Below the pieces are notes generated by a model. The model had not been told where the DNA came from, ran no database searches, and saw only the letters and a list, made by a program, of their open reading frames with translations. Position numbers and translations under genes: made by a program. DNA of 20,010 bases from Chitinophaga pinensis (GTDB lineage: Bacteria > Bacteroidota > Bacteroidia > NS11-12g > UBA9320), in contig CAMDCQ010000014.1 in assembly GCA_945890595.1 (NCBI GenBank), positions 1-20,010 of the forward strand, in the 5' to 3' direction. How positions within the stretch are numbered: position 1 is the first letter of the stretch; each line of letters starts with the position of its first letter. This document shows, piece by piece, positions 1 through 7,535 of the stretch.

Positions 1-770
1 GGATAATTCCCTTGGGCATACAAAATTTCTTTGTCTTTTTGATAAATACCAATGCGTTTAATCTCTGGCTTTATTTTATCTACGACCTTAATTCCGTGTA
101 GCAAAGGATTGGTTGGGTTTCCTTTTTTATCCCTAATTTCAAAATGAAGATGCGGTCCAGCGCTTCCGCCTGTATTGCCACTAAGCGCAAAAATTTGCCC
201 TTTTACTACTTTTATTTCTCCAGCTTTGGGGTACAAATCCACTTCAAATGCACGTTGCTCATACTGCGCCTCCTTTACATAATTAGCAAGTGCTCCTGTA
301 AACTTTTGCAAGTGACCATACACCGAAGTAAAACCATTGGTATGGCGGATATACACTACTCTACCATACCCATTTATATCCACTTTTACTCTCTCCACAT
401 AACCATCTGCTACGGATAGCACTTCCCAGCCTTCTTGACCCCCAGTTCGTATATCTAAACCGGCATGAAAATGAGTTCCACGTAATTCACAGAAAGTACC
501 TGACGCAAAAATCGCAGTATCAAATGGACTTCTGAAGTAATCTTGACTGTATCCATTTTTGTTTCTAACAAAGGAGAACGGCTCATTTTTAATTAAACTT
601 GGCTTTGCGGGTATTTCCTCCTCCACAAAATCATCTACCTCTTTATCTACAATTTCTGATTCGTCTTCATCCAAAGTGTTGCCCGTATTTGGTGTTTTTT
701 TACACGTTGCAAATAGGGAAATCACTCCGACAATAAGCACCAAGTATATATATGAAAATCTGTGTGACAC
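1..770 (-). CDS. M23 (LytM-type) zinc metallopeptidase, probable lipoprotein, C-terminus beyond window edge
   Basis: I translated this strand by hand; it stays open for 256 codons from a GTG at 770 to the window edge, so the C-terminus is missing. The M23 signature is complete: HAGLD (His102, Asp106), a GHL motif (His153) and HLHFE (His207/His209), the zinc ligands and catalytic histidine of LytM-type peptidoglycan endopeptidases. Residues 5-22 are hydrophobic and end at Cys23, so it is probably a lipoprotein, although the lipobox (FATC) is imperfect. An acidic linker (about residues 34-52) separates the anchor from the enzyme. The start is chosen because TGA TAA stops lie a few codons upstream and a promoter sits about 20 bases upstream. 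The likely role is cleaving peptide cross-links in the periplasmic cell wall. Family and catalytic residues are certain; lipidation is inferred. Confidence 0.9.
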   Translation of the reverse strand, partial: MSHRFSYIYLVLIVGVISLFATCKKTPNTGNTLDEDESEIVDKEVDDFVEEEIPAKPSLIKNEPFSFVRNKNGYSQDYFRSPFDTAIFASGTFCELRGTHFHAGLDIRTGGQEGWEVLSVADGYVERVKVDINGYGRVVYIRHTNGFTSVYGHLQKFTGALANYVKEAQYEQRAFEVDLYPKAGEIKVVKGQIFALSGNTGGSAGPHLHFEIRDKKGNPTNPLLHGIKVVDKIKPEIKRIGIYQKDKEILYAQGNY

Positions 771-792
771 TTCTAATTTATATTATCAAGGA

Positions 793-826
793 CAAAGTTA
801 TAGTGGCACACATCCAAACTTGTCAA
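793..826 (-). promoter_or_regulatory. Bacteroidota-type promoter for the M23 peptidase gene
   Basis: Read on the minus strand, TTG (824-826) is followed by 23 bases and then TAACTTTG (793-800), an exact match to the Bacteroidota consensus TTG-N17-23-TAnnTTTG. The predicted transcription start is near 786, giving a leader of about 16 bases before the GTG at 770. The rest of 771-1003 is AT-rich and shows no other feature I can support. Confidence 0.6.
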
Positions 827-1003
827 GATGTAAACATTCGTATTTTTTTTAGTATAAATTTTTAAAGTTGTTGGAAATTCAGATTGATGTATTACATTTA
901 ATAAAAGGGCAAATGATAATAATTTTATCAAATTAATGATAATATTAGTATCTTGTTTATTGCCGTAACAGCTTGTATTAACACACTTTAATTTAAGTAT
1001 AAA

Positions 1004-1375
1004 ATGAAAAGACCAATTTACACTATCGAGGAGCGAGGCTCCACTTTTCACCTTGAGCTTTATGATCAGGGAGTAAATTTATTACTTACCAGTAAATCAT
1101 TTAGTACGTTCAAAGAATGCCACCAATTTCTGGACACCTTGCGATTACACATGCACTTTCAGACCAACTACGTAAAAACAAAAAATGCCACAGGCCAATA
1201 TGGCTTTGAAGTGCGCACGTGCTGGGACGAACTTATTGCGAGTAGCACTTGGTTTGCCAGCATTGAAGAGCGAGCAGACGGCCTACAAGCTGCATTTGCG
1301 TGTAATACCAGTGCTGCTTTTGTGCACACCAATATGTACACGGAAGCCCCTAAACTGCTCTTTCAGGTAGCGTAA
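1004..1375 (+). CDS. Small protein with two YegP/DUF1508-like repeats
   Basis: A 123-residue soluble protein with no signal peptide or membrane segment. It appears to hold two copies of a DUF1508 (YegP)-like unit: residues about 6-49 (YTIEE...FHLELYDQ...LLLTSKSFSTFKECHQFLDTLR) and about 56-100 (with YGFEVR, ELIASS and a following helix). The pattern of a strand, 'ELI/LLL-S-S', another strand and a helix is typical of the family, which usually occurs as tandem repeats in small proteins of unknown function. The first copy is the more diverged. The gene is single, between the divergent peptidase gene and the MATE gene. No clean promoter match is visible. The family call is from pattern recognition and moderately sure; the biochemical role is unknown. 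Confidence 0.75.
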   Translation: MKRPIYTIEERGSTFHLELYDQGVNLLLTSKSFSTFKECHQFLDTLRLHMHFQTNYVKTKNATGQYGFEVRTCWDELIASSTWFASIEERADGLQAAFACNTSAAFVHTNMYTEAPKLLFQVA

Positions 1376-1451
1376 GACATCCTTTTCACCCTCTATAATT
1401 GAGGAGATCTTTAGGCATAGGTTGGTGCGGATAAAAATCCAAAATTCTATG

Positions 1452-1481
1452 TTGTTTACTGCATTTTACAAATTTCTTTTG
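1452..1481 (+). promoter_or_regulatory. Possible promoter of the MATE/OMP operon
   Basis: TTG at 1452-1454 is followed by 19 bases and TTCTTTTG at 1474-1481, which differs from TAnnTTTG at one conserved position. The predicted transcription start near 1487 would give a leader of about 14 bases before the TTG start codon at 1501. The 1376-1451 stretch shows only weak, short inverted repeats and no terminator I would call. Confidence 0.35.
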
Positions 1482-1500
1482 CAGACTTAAAATAATCTTT

Positions 1501-2844
1501 TTGAACACCTACCTACGCGACATTCTCAAACTTAGCTGGCCTATCATTATCGGGCAGATTGGTATCGTTTTAACCGGCTTTTTTGACACCCTAATGGTTG
1601 GATATCTAGGACACGAAGAACTTGCCGCCGCCGGGATTAGCAACAGTATCTTTTTCTTAGTTGCTGTATTCCCATTGGGTGTGACTATTGCCTACTCTAC
1701 CATCATTAGTATGCTCCAAGGAAAAAACAAAACCTCATCCTATAGCATCGTAGCACGTGATTGTTTCGTAATGACCTTAGCACTTTCCGTAGTGGCTTCT
1801 TTGGTTATTCTGGGGATTATTTACAATTTTGAAATGTTTAAACAAACGGATGTAGTTGCTCAGTTGTCTATTCCATATCTTAAACTATTACTATGGTCGC
1901 TCACGCCCATGTTATTCTTTTTGTTTTCCAAACAACTTTGCGATGGATTTGGCTACACCAAAGGCGGTATGGTCATAACCTTAATTGCATTGCTTATTAA
2001 TATATTTTTTAACTGGCTTCTCATTTACGGGCATTGGGGATTTCAGGCATACGGACTAAATGGAGCAGGTTACGCCACGATTATATCGCGTATATTCTTG
2101 GCTACAGCAATGACGTATTTATTATTCAAATCTAAACAAACACCTATTCGTTATCCGGATTTCATAAACTCCTTTAAGCGTCCTTCCAGAATATATTTTT
2201 ACAAGCAAATTATTAGGCTGGGATTCCCCTCAGGACTTCAGTATTTTTTTGAGGTGGCAGCGTTTGCTGCAGCCGCTATTATGGCCGGCTGGATAGGCGC
2301 CAAAGAACTGGCAGCACATAATCTTGCTATCACACTTGCTTCACTCACCTACATGATTGCAAGTGGCATATCTGCAGGAAGTAGCATTTGCACCGCAAAA
2401 GCATATGGCAACGGCAACCGACACAATATGCGGCAATATGGGATTATGGGTCATAAGTTAGGTATTGGCGTCATGTTGTTCTTTGCCTTACTTTTTTTTA
2501 TCTTTAATCACGAATTTGCTTCTTTGTTTACGCAAGAGCCTGAGGTTATTCTAATGGGATCGCAACTTCTTATACTAGCTGCTATTTTTCAATTAGGTGA
2601 CGGTTTACAAGCACTATCCGTAGGCTTACTAAGAGGTATTAATGATGTTAATATACCCAGCATACTCATTTTTGTAGCCTATTGGATTGTTGCCATGCCT
2701 ATCGGTTATGCACTATCTCATTCTACCAACACCTATTCCTTTTTACAAGGTGTAAATGGGATTTGGATTGGGCTAAGTATTGGACTTACACTATCTGCTA
2801 TTATACTTACTTCTCGATTTTATTATTTACTTCGCAAGTCATGA
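1501..2844 (+). CDS. MATE family multidrug/cation antiporter
   Basis: A 447-residue inner-membrane protein, the normal length for MATE/NorM pumps with 12 membrane segments in two homologous halves. Half one begins with SWPIIIGQIG and GFFDTLMVGYLG (about residues 27-38); half two begins near residue 239 with LGFPSGLQYFFEVAAF. These proteins export drugs or metabolites in exchange for sodium or protons; the substrate here cannot be read from sequence. The start is the TTG at 1501: it gives the usual NorM N-terminus and no ATG or GTG upstream does. The stop overlaps the next gene by four bases (ATGA), so the pump and the following barrel protein are probably co-translated. Family assignment is very secure. 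Confidence 0.93.
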   Translation: MNTYLRDILKLSWPIIIGQIGIVLTGFFDTLMVGYLGHEELAAAGISNSIFFLVAVFPLGVTIAYSTIISMLQGKNKTSSYSIVARDCFVMTLALSVVASLVILGIIYNFEMFKQTDVVAQLSIPYLKLLLWSLTPMLFFLFSKQLCDGFGYTKGGMVITLIALLINIFFNWLLIYGHWGFQAYGLNGAGYATIISRIFLATAMTYLLFKSKQTPIRYPDFINSFKRPSRIYFYKQIIRLGFPSGLQYFFEVAAFAAAAIMAGWIGAKELAAHNLAITLASLTYMIASGISAGSSICTAKAYGNGNRHNMRQYGIMGHKLGIGVMLFFALLFFIFNHEFASLFTQEPEVILMGSQLLILAAIFQLGDGLQALSVGLLRGINDVNIPSILIFVAYWIVAMPIGYALSHSTNTYSFLQGVNGIWIGLSIGLTLSAIILTSRFYYLLRKS

Positions 2845-3572
2845 AACTTATTATCACCAGTATAGCTATCTTATTATTTGGAACGGTACAAGCACAATTA
2901 TCAATTGGATTAATGATTGAACCAGCCTTAAATATAAGCACAGTAGGATCCCAACCCGAGGTCTTAAGCGATTCGTTTACACGTTTAAAAAAAGCGGACT
3001 TCAATACTAGTTTTGGAATAGAAATAAAAAATCAGTTGGATCGATATGCATCCTTTAGCATAATCCCTGGTTATTACCAAACTAACTTCTTGATGGTGAA
3101 AGAAGATTTACAATACTTAGATATTATACATCCTGAACTTAGAGCCATACGGGATCAAAGTCAAGGCGCTCAAAAGAATGCTTATTTACATTACCGTCAA
3201 AAATATATTGGACTGCAATTGCTATTTGCAAAAAAGCTCCAAATACAGGGATTGCCTAATAGTACATTCTTCGAACTAGGGGGAGGTTTAGGTGCCCATT
3301 ACTTAGTAGATAACGACGTTAAAATTCGAACGGAAGGTTTTGCCATTGATCAAAAATATATCCATGTAATCAAGAAAAATACTGGATTCACTCCATCCGA
3401 TTTTGCACTAAATGCCATTGGACACGCAGACCTAAACTACCAATTAGATCCTAATACCATCCTGCTTGCAGGACTAAAAATGAACATTCCGATTATCACC
3501 AATGCTAATGAAGCACCACAAGTTCGCATTTACATGCCAACGTTACGATTTGGAATTAGATTTTTACTGTAA
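2841..3572 (+). CDS. Outer-membrane beta-barrel protein (PorT/OMP_b-brl-like)
   Basis: A 243-residue protein. The ATG at 2841 starts a clear signal peptide (MKLIITSIAILLFGTVQAQ, cleavage after about residue 17-19). The open frame extends further upstream, but only inside the MATE gene, so this start is preferred. The mature protein has alternating polar/hydrophobic strands (e.g. FSIIPGYYQT, KYIGLQLLFAKKL, FELGGGLGAHYLV, TILLAGLKMNIPI) and ends in FGIRFLL, as barrel proteins of the PorT-like OMP_b-brl family do. It overlaps the MATE stop by ATGA, which implies co-expression. The role is unknown; a specific partnership with the pump is only inference. A non-barrel exported beta protein is the alternative. 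Its 3' end lies 8 bases from the convergent gene, with no terminator visible. Confidence 0.8.
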   Translation: MKLIITSIAILLFGTVQAQLSIGLMIEPALNISTVGSQPEVLSDSFTRLKKADFNTSFGIEIKNQLDRYASFSIIPGYYQTNFLMVKEDLQYLDIIHPELRAIRDQSQGAQKNAYLHYRQKYIGLQLLFAKKLQIQGLPNSTFFELGGGLGAHYLVDNDVKIRTEGFAIDQKYIHVIKKNTGFTPSDFALNAIGHADLNYQLDPNTILLAGLKMNIPIITNANEAPQVRIYMPTLRFGIRFLL

Positions 3573-3580
3573 AGCCGTAG

Positions 3581-5734
3581 TTATCTAATAAGGTACAATC
3601 CCCCGCTTACCGATTCAGGATACTCAAAACCATTATCAGGATTAAGGTATCGGATAAAGAAATAGTAGTGGCCTACTGGAGCCAATTCATTCTCGTATTT
3701 ACCGTCCCACGCAAAGAGTCCGTCCTTCCCTTCATATAACTTCTCACCCCATACGTTATACACTTCCAAGCCAATTATTTCTACATTGCCAGAGGGTCTG
3801 AATAAGTCATTAAGTCCGTCACCATTTGGGCTAAACGCATCGGGTACAAATATTTGACACGCATAATCTAAGAAGGTAAGTTTAATATCATCCGTTGCGG
3901 TACCACATTTATTGGTAACCACCACAGAATAAGTACCTGACTTGGTTATTTGTCTAACCCCACCTCCTGCATAACCATCACTCCAAGTATAAATAGCGTC
4001 TGGAGCCGTTACATTAATTTTTTTCATTCCATCTCCGCAGAGCAGGCTATCACCACCCAATTTAACCACTGGCGCCCCAATCATTTGAACCGTAAAACTG
4101 TCTCTAAACGAGCATGCACCTTTACTAATCTGCGCCCAATAAACACCTACCTTATTGATAGACAAGAAAGAATCCGTCGCATTGGTATTCCATAGAACAT
4201 TAGCCCCGTCAGGAGAGATTCTTTTGGTAAATGACGTCCCTGAACATATTACGGTGTCTACTCCCATCTCAAAAACAGGTATTTCATTTACCGTTGTACT
4301 AACAGACGCAGTATCTCTACATCCACTTTCATTTACAGCATACCTAATGGTATTTAATCCCAGTTTTGAAGGAATAAACTTTCCGGTTGTCGCATTAATA
4401 TCACCCAACCACTGACCTCCCACTACTGTAGTGGTCAGATTATACTCTGTTAAGCCTTGGCAATAGCTAGATGCGAGTCCACTAATAAGATTCACCGGTT
4501 GAGGAATAACCTTAATTGTATCGACATAACTACCTGTACATCCAATATCGTCAATGATACTAAGTGACATTTTATAGTCTCCCACAGACGCATACGAATG
4601 CACATTTTTAGCTACCGTGCTTGTGCCCCCATCCCCGAAGTTCCAAGTATAGTTATACAATGGATTACTTGAATTGTAGTTAAAATCAAAAACATTACCG
4701 TCTAGGCACATTACACTATCGTACTCAAGTAACGAACTATCTAATGGGCTAGGTAATACTGTCATTACGAGATTGAATGAATCCGAGCAAAATTCAATAT
4801 TATTTTTTGAACCGATGGCTACTAGCTTTACGTTGTATGCACCAGGCGTTGCATAAGAGTGACTTGAGTTCCATGAATTATCCGTAACGCCATCTCCAAA
4901 TCGCCATAAAATAAAGGTGTAATCCCAGGTTGCTCCAACTAGAGACCCAAACGACGATTTGTTTTTAAACCAAAATTGATTATTCCGACCATCAGGAAGG
5001 GTATAACATTGTGTTGCAGCATTGTACAAAGAATCTTTAAAAAGCTCGAAATTAACCACAGGCATTGGCGCAACTGTATCCGGCTTATTGTAATCAGCTT
5101 GGCATCTAAAAGAGCTTACTTTAAGACTTACATTGTAAATTTTGTGTGTTGGGTACGAGTAGGTAGGATTTGCTAGCGTAGATTTTACGCCATTTCCAAA
5201 GTCCCAATTATAGGTTACCGAAGTGGATGCATCTGTTTGAGTGACATTGCTTGTGAAGTTAAAGCTGTTACCTCGTTGGCATTGATACGGGTCTGAAATA
5301 CTAAAACTCACCGCTAAATTTTTGGTGGTTACACTTTTTTCCGGATAACTAGATGTACGAAAGTTAAAAACACTACCGCCTCCATTAAATTCAAAAACAG
5401 CAAAGTAATAGGTCGTGTTTGTTTCTAGGTTGTCTATGACTACGGAATTGCCGGTGCCATTATAAATTGCATACTGATTGGCTGAGAATGAATGACCTAT
5501 ACCAAAACTATCGTTTGCTAAATAATAACTATTGTTAGAAGGATTTATCGCTATTGGCGTTCCTTTAGATGCCACTACTAACCTACCATTCCCATTACCG
5601 TTGGTCCATGACAATGTTGTTTGAGAGCAATAAGTAGACACCACCGTTATGTTACTAGCGGCTACAGTGGGTGTTTGAGCATGTATACTTCTTAGGCTAG
5701 CTAGAAATAGAAAAATAAAAACAAGGTTTCTCAT
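3581..5734 (-). CDS. Secreted PKD-domain protein with T9SS type-B (gliding-associated) C-terminal domain
   Basis: A 717-residue exported protein. Residues 1-20 are a signal peptide ending in HAQ. Residues about 25-140 look like a fibronectin-III-like beta domain. Three PKD domains follow, marked by WDFGNG (177-182), WRFGDG (277-282) and WNFGDG (364-369). After a further Ig-like segment (about 411-485) come two Ig-like repeats of the type seen in gliding adhesins, opening with MGVDTVICSG and LGGDSLLCG (about 487-552 and 556-622). The C-terminal domain (about 625-717) has FVPDAFSPNGDGLNDLF, VYNVWGEKLYE, WDGK and ends in YLIR, the CHU_C / type-B sorting domain used for export by the type IX secretion system and surface attachment. 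It is likely a cell-surface or secreted adhesin; the ligand is unknown. It is transcribed alone from a good promoter. Confidence 0.92.
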   Translation of the reverse strand: MRNLVFIFLFLASLRSIHAQTPTVAASNITVVSTYCSQTTLSWTNGNGNGRLVVASKGTPIAINPSNNSYYLANDSFGIGHSFSANQYAIYNGTGNSVVIDNLETNTTYYFAVFEFNGGGSVFNFRTSSYPEKSVTTKNLAVSFSISDPYQCQRGNSFNFTSNVTQTDASTSVTYNWDFGNGVKSTLANPTYSYPTHKIYNVSLKVSSFRCQADYNKPDTVAPMPVVNFELFKDSLYNAATQCYTLPDGRNNQFWFKNKSSFGSLVGATWDYTFILWRFGDGVTDNSWNSSHSYATPGAYNVKLVAIGSKNNIEFCSDSFNLVMTVLPSPLDSSLLEYDSVMCLDGNVFDFNYNSSNPLYNYTWNFGDGGTSTVAKNVHSYASVGDYKMSLSIIDDIGCTGSYVDTIKVIPQPVNLISGLASSYCQGLTEYNLTTTVVGGQWLGDINATTGKFIPSKLGLNTIRYAVNESGCRDTASVSTTVNEIPVFEMGVDTVICSGTSFTKRISPDGANVLWNTNATDSFLSINKVGVYWAQISKGACSFRDSFTVQMIGAPVVKLGGDSLLCGDGMKKINVTAPDAIYTWSDGYAGGGVRQITKSGTYSVVVTNKCGTATDDIKLTFLDYACQIFVPDAFSPNGDGLNDLFRPSGNVEIIGLEVYNVWGEKLYEGKDGLFAWDGKYENELAPVGHYYFFIRYLNPDNGFEYPESVSGGLYLIR

Positions 5735-5744
5735 TTAACGACGT

Positions 5745-5776
5745 CAAATATAACATCTAGAAATCGTACATACCAA
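5745..5776 (-). promoter_or_regulatory. Promoter of the PKD/T9SS cargo gene
   Basis: On the minus strand, TTG (5774-5776) is followed by 21 bases and TATATTTG (5745-5752), an exact match to the Bacteroidota consensus with ideal spacing. Only 10 bases separate the -7 element from the ATG at 5734, so the leader would be about 4-6 bases. The signal peptide fixes the ATG, so the short leader is not a mis-called start. Confidence 0.65.
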
Positions 5777-5836
5777 CAAGAAAAAAAAGATTTATGCATT
5801 ATGTGTTTATCGCCTAAATGGTGAGCATTACATCTT

Positions 5837-5844
5837 TAAATTTG
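5837..5844 (+). promoter_or_regulatory. Possible -7 promoter element (TAAATTTG) of an intergenic transcript
   Basis: This is an exact TAnnTTTG match on the plus strand, between two minus-strand genes. I see no TTG at the expected -33 position, so it is weaker than the other promoters listed. It is worth recording because a strong hairpin terminator with a T-run lies on the same strand about 100 bases downstream. Confidence 0.35.
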
Positions 5845-5855
5845 CAACTTTGTGG

Positions 5856-5936
5856 GTGAAAATTCGATATCTTTTCATGTTATTTTTCGGACACAGATTT
5901 TTACCAGTTAATTATATTGATCATTTTAGTAGTTAG
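5856..5936 (+). CDS. Possible 26-residue small protein
   Basis: A GTG start 11 bases after the TAAATTTG element opens a short frame that begins VKIRYLFMLFFGHRFLP and stops at TAG 5934-5936, eight bases before a strong hairpin terminator. The peptide is basic and hydrophobic at its N-terminal half, as small membrane peptides often are. An internal ATG at 5877 would give a 19-residue version. I do not recognise it. The case rests on arrangement (promoter, short frame, terminator on the same strand) and not on homology; the transcript may instead be a non-coding RNA of about 125 bases. Confidence 0.25.
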   Translation: MKIRYLFMLFFGHRFLPVNYIDHFSS

Positions 5937-5943
5937 TTAGTTT

Positions 5944-5975
5944 AAATAAGGGGGCAATTATGCTCCCTTATTTTT
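5944..5975. terminator. Strong stem-loop terminator, probably serving both strands
   Basis: A 12-bp stem (5944-5955 with 5962-5973, one G-T pair) closes a 6-base loop, AATTAT. On the plus strand the stem ends in CCCTTATTTTTG, with a good T-run; on the minus strand the 3' arm ends in CCCCCTTATTT. It lies just past the stop of the methyltransferase gene (5978, minus strand) and ends the lemA operon. The better T-run on the plus strand also supports a small plus-strand transcript from the region upstream. Confidence 0.8.
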
Positions 5976-5977
5976 GT

Positions 5978-6835
5978 TCATATTCTAGCCACTATGCCTA
6001 AAGGCAGAATTTGATCTGTTCTGGATAGCAAGCATAACTCTGAGATATCTACCTCTCTATTTGGGAAATAATCCGTCATTAAATTTTGAATTATATACGG
6101 TGATAAACCCAAAGAATAGACATTCAGTACTAAAAAACCTTTATCGTCTAGTAATTGAGCTACTTGCTCCAGCAGCATACCCAGCTTCTCTTCCAATTTC
6201 CATCGCTCCCCTTTGGTTCCAATACCATACGCAGGAGGATCTAATATTATACCTTGATATTTTTTACCTCTCTTTACTTCCCTACTTACAAATTTTAGCG
6301 CGTCTTCAACCACCCATCTAATTCCATTTTGCTTGCTGAGTTCTTGATTTTCGTTGGCCCAATTAACGACTTGTTTTATAGAATCTACGTGCACTACATC
6401 TACTCCGGCAGCCTTTGCTGCAAGTGAAGCACCTCCTGTATAAGCGAATAAATTTAAAACGCTTGCCTTGCTACCTAATGCTTTACTTTGAGTGTATATG
6501 TAATCCCAGTTAGCCGCTTGCTCCGGAAAAATACCGATATGTTTGAACTGGGTAAAGTTGAGTTTAAGCTTAATTGTATCTTGAACCAAGCCATATTTGA
6601 TGAACCAAGGAATACCATTGCCTTTTAGTTTCCATTCTCCCTTATGACTACCTTGCTGAGCGAAGCTACCTGTCGCCATTTTATCCCATTCTACTTGGGT
6701 AAGTCGTGGGCTCCAAATGGCTTGGGGTTCAGGTCTACTGAGTACATGCTGTCCAAACTGTTCTAATTTCATTCCGTTGCCTGAATCAATCAACTCGTAC
6801 TCTTTCCAATGTACAGGGAAAATCGCTTTTATCAT
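5978..6835 (-). CDS. Class I SAM-dependent methyltransferase, RlmI/PF10672-like
   Basis: A 285-residue cytosolic protein. The SAM-binding motif I is VLNLFAYTGGASL (126-138), the acidic post-I residue is in VVHVDS (147-152) and the catalytic motif IV is LDPPAYG (198-204). The architecture matches the Methyltrans_SAM (PF10672) group related to the 23S rRNA m5C methyltransferase RlmI, but there is no PUA domain at the N-terminus. The region after motif IV reads LNVYSLGLSP and lacks the cysteine expected of an m5C enzyme, so the target may be an exocyclic amine or another position. The substrate is therefore unassigned, though nucleic acid is likely. The ATG overlaps the exonuclease stop by four bases. 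It is the last gene of the five-gene lemA operon and is followed by the 5944-5975 terminator. Confidence 0.85.
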   Translation of the reverse strand: MIKAIFPVHWKEYELIDSGNGMKLEQFGQHVLSRPEPQAIWSPRLTQVEWDKMATGSFAQQGSHKGEWKLKGNGIPWFIKYGLVQDTIKLKLNFTQFKHIGIFPEQAANWDYIYTQSKALGSKASVLNLFAYTGGASLAAKAAGVDVVHVDSIKQVVNWANENQELSKQNGIRWVVEDALKFVSREVKRGKKYQGIILDPPAYGIGTKGERWKLEEKLGMLLEQVAQLLDDKGFLVLNVYSLGLSPYIIQNLMTDYFPNREVDISELCLLSRTDQILPLGIVARI

Positions 6836-7530
6836 ACTACACTAATTTCGGTTTCTGCCAAAGCTGGCTCGCTATTCATTCTTAAAAAAATAGATGCCAA
6901 GGTCACTACATCTTTTTCACAGTATTTTTTTATTCGTTCTAGATCATTATGCTGATAGTATGCATCGTTTATCATGCTGCCATCTAAATCATCTTTAGGT
7001 GTAGGTAGGTCGAATACCGCTGCTAATAAATCCAAAGATGTGTAACTCTTAAAATCCCCAAATTTCCATAGCTGCATGGTATCTAGGTGTTGAATATCCC
7101 ATGGTTTTTTACCTGCCAAATCAAGCACTTCTGGCATTTCTATCGCATTGGCTAAAATACGGCGACACAAATAAGGAAAATCAAATTCCTTCCCATTATG
7201 CGCACACAAAAAATGAGTTTTACTAAAGTAATTTTGAGCTAGTAAGTCACAAAAATCGTGTAAGATATCTCGCTCATTATGTCCATAAAAACTCTTTACT
7301 CTAAACTTACGACCGTCTGCGGTATTTACTAAATACCCCACACTAATGCATATCACTTTACCAAACTCCGCATAAATACCTGCTCTGGGATAGAGTTCTT
7401 CTGGCGTTTCGTCGTTCTTAGCTAAGTAACTTGCTTTTTGGTTCCATAATTTTTTCCATCTATCACTTAGCGCTTCATAGCTCTTGGCTTGCGGAACTGT
7501 TTCTATGTCTATAAAGAGTACATTTTCCAT
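6832..7530 (-). CDS. Predicted 3'-5' exonuclease, PolB-like DEDDy family (PF10108)
   Basis: A 232-residue soluble protein with the DEDDy exonuclease motifs: LFIDIETV (Asp8, Glu10), HNGKEFDFPYL (Asp117) and YCEKDVVTL (Tyr203, Asp207). This matches the stand-alone 'DNA_pol_B_exo2' group, related to the proofreading domain of family-B polymerases, and the length fits. It would remove nucleotides from 3' ends using two metal ions; its natural substrate is not known. I take the ATG at 7530; a TTG at 7542 in the same frame would overlap the upstream gene. The gap to the upstream TPM gene is 5 bases and the stop overlaps the methyltransferase start (ATGA), so it is firmly inside the operon. The pairing with a methyltransferase could reflect nucleic-acid processing, but this is inference. 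Confidence 0.88.
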   Translation of the reverse strand: MENVLFIDIETVPQAKSYEALSDRWKKLWNQKASYLAKNDETPEELYPRAGIYAEFGKVICISVGYLVNTADGRKFRVKSFYGHNERDILHDFCDLLAQNYFSKTHFLCAHNGKEFDFPYLCRRILANAIEMPEVLDLAGKKPWDIQHLDTMQLWKFGDFKSYTSLDLLAAVFDLPTPKDDLDGSMINDAYYQHNDLERIKKYCEKDVVTLASIFLRMNSEPALAETEISVV

Positions 7531-7535
7531 TTTTT

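Noticed and set aside
144..852. Plus-strand frames in the first 850 bases
   Set aside because: They lie opposite the M23 peptidase gene, whose catalytic motifs are complete on the minus strand.
773..1051. Minus-strand frame of about 92 codons between the peptidase and YegP-like genes
   Set aside because: It has an AT-driven, low-complexity composition, covers the peptidase promoter and overlaps the start of a better gene on the other strand.
1393..1412. CCTC/GAGG inverted repeat after the YegP-like gene
   Set aside because: A four-base stem with no T-run; not a convincing terminator.
2682..2840. Upstream extension of the outer-membrane barrel frame to 2682
   Set aside because: This part lies entirely within the MATE gene; the ATG at 2841 begins a clean signal peptide.
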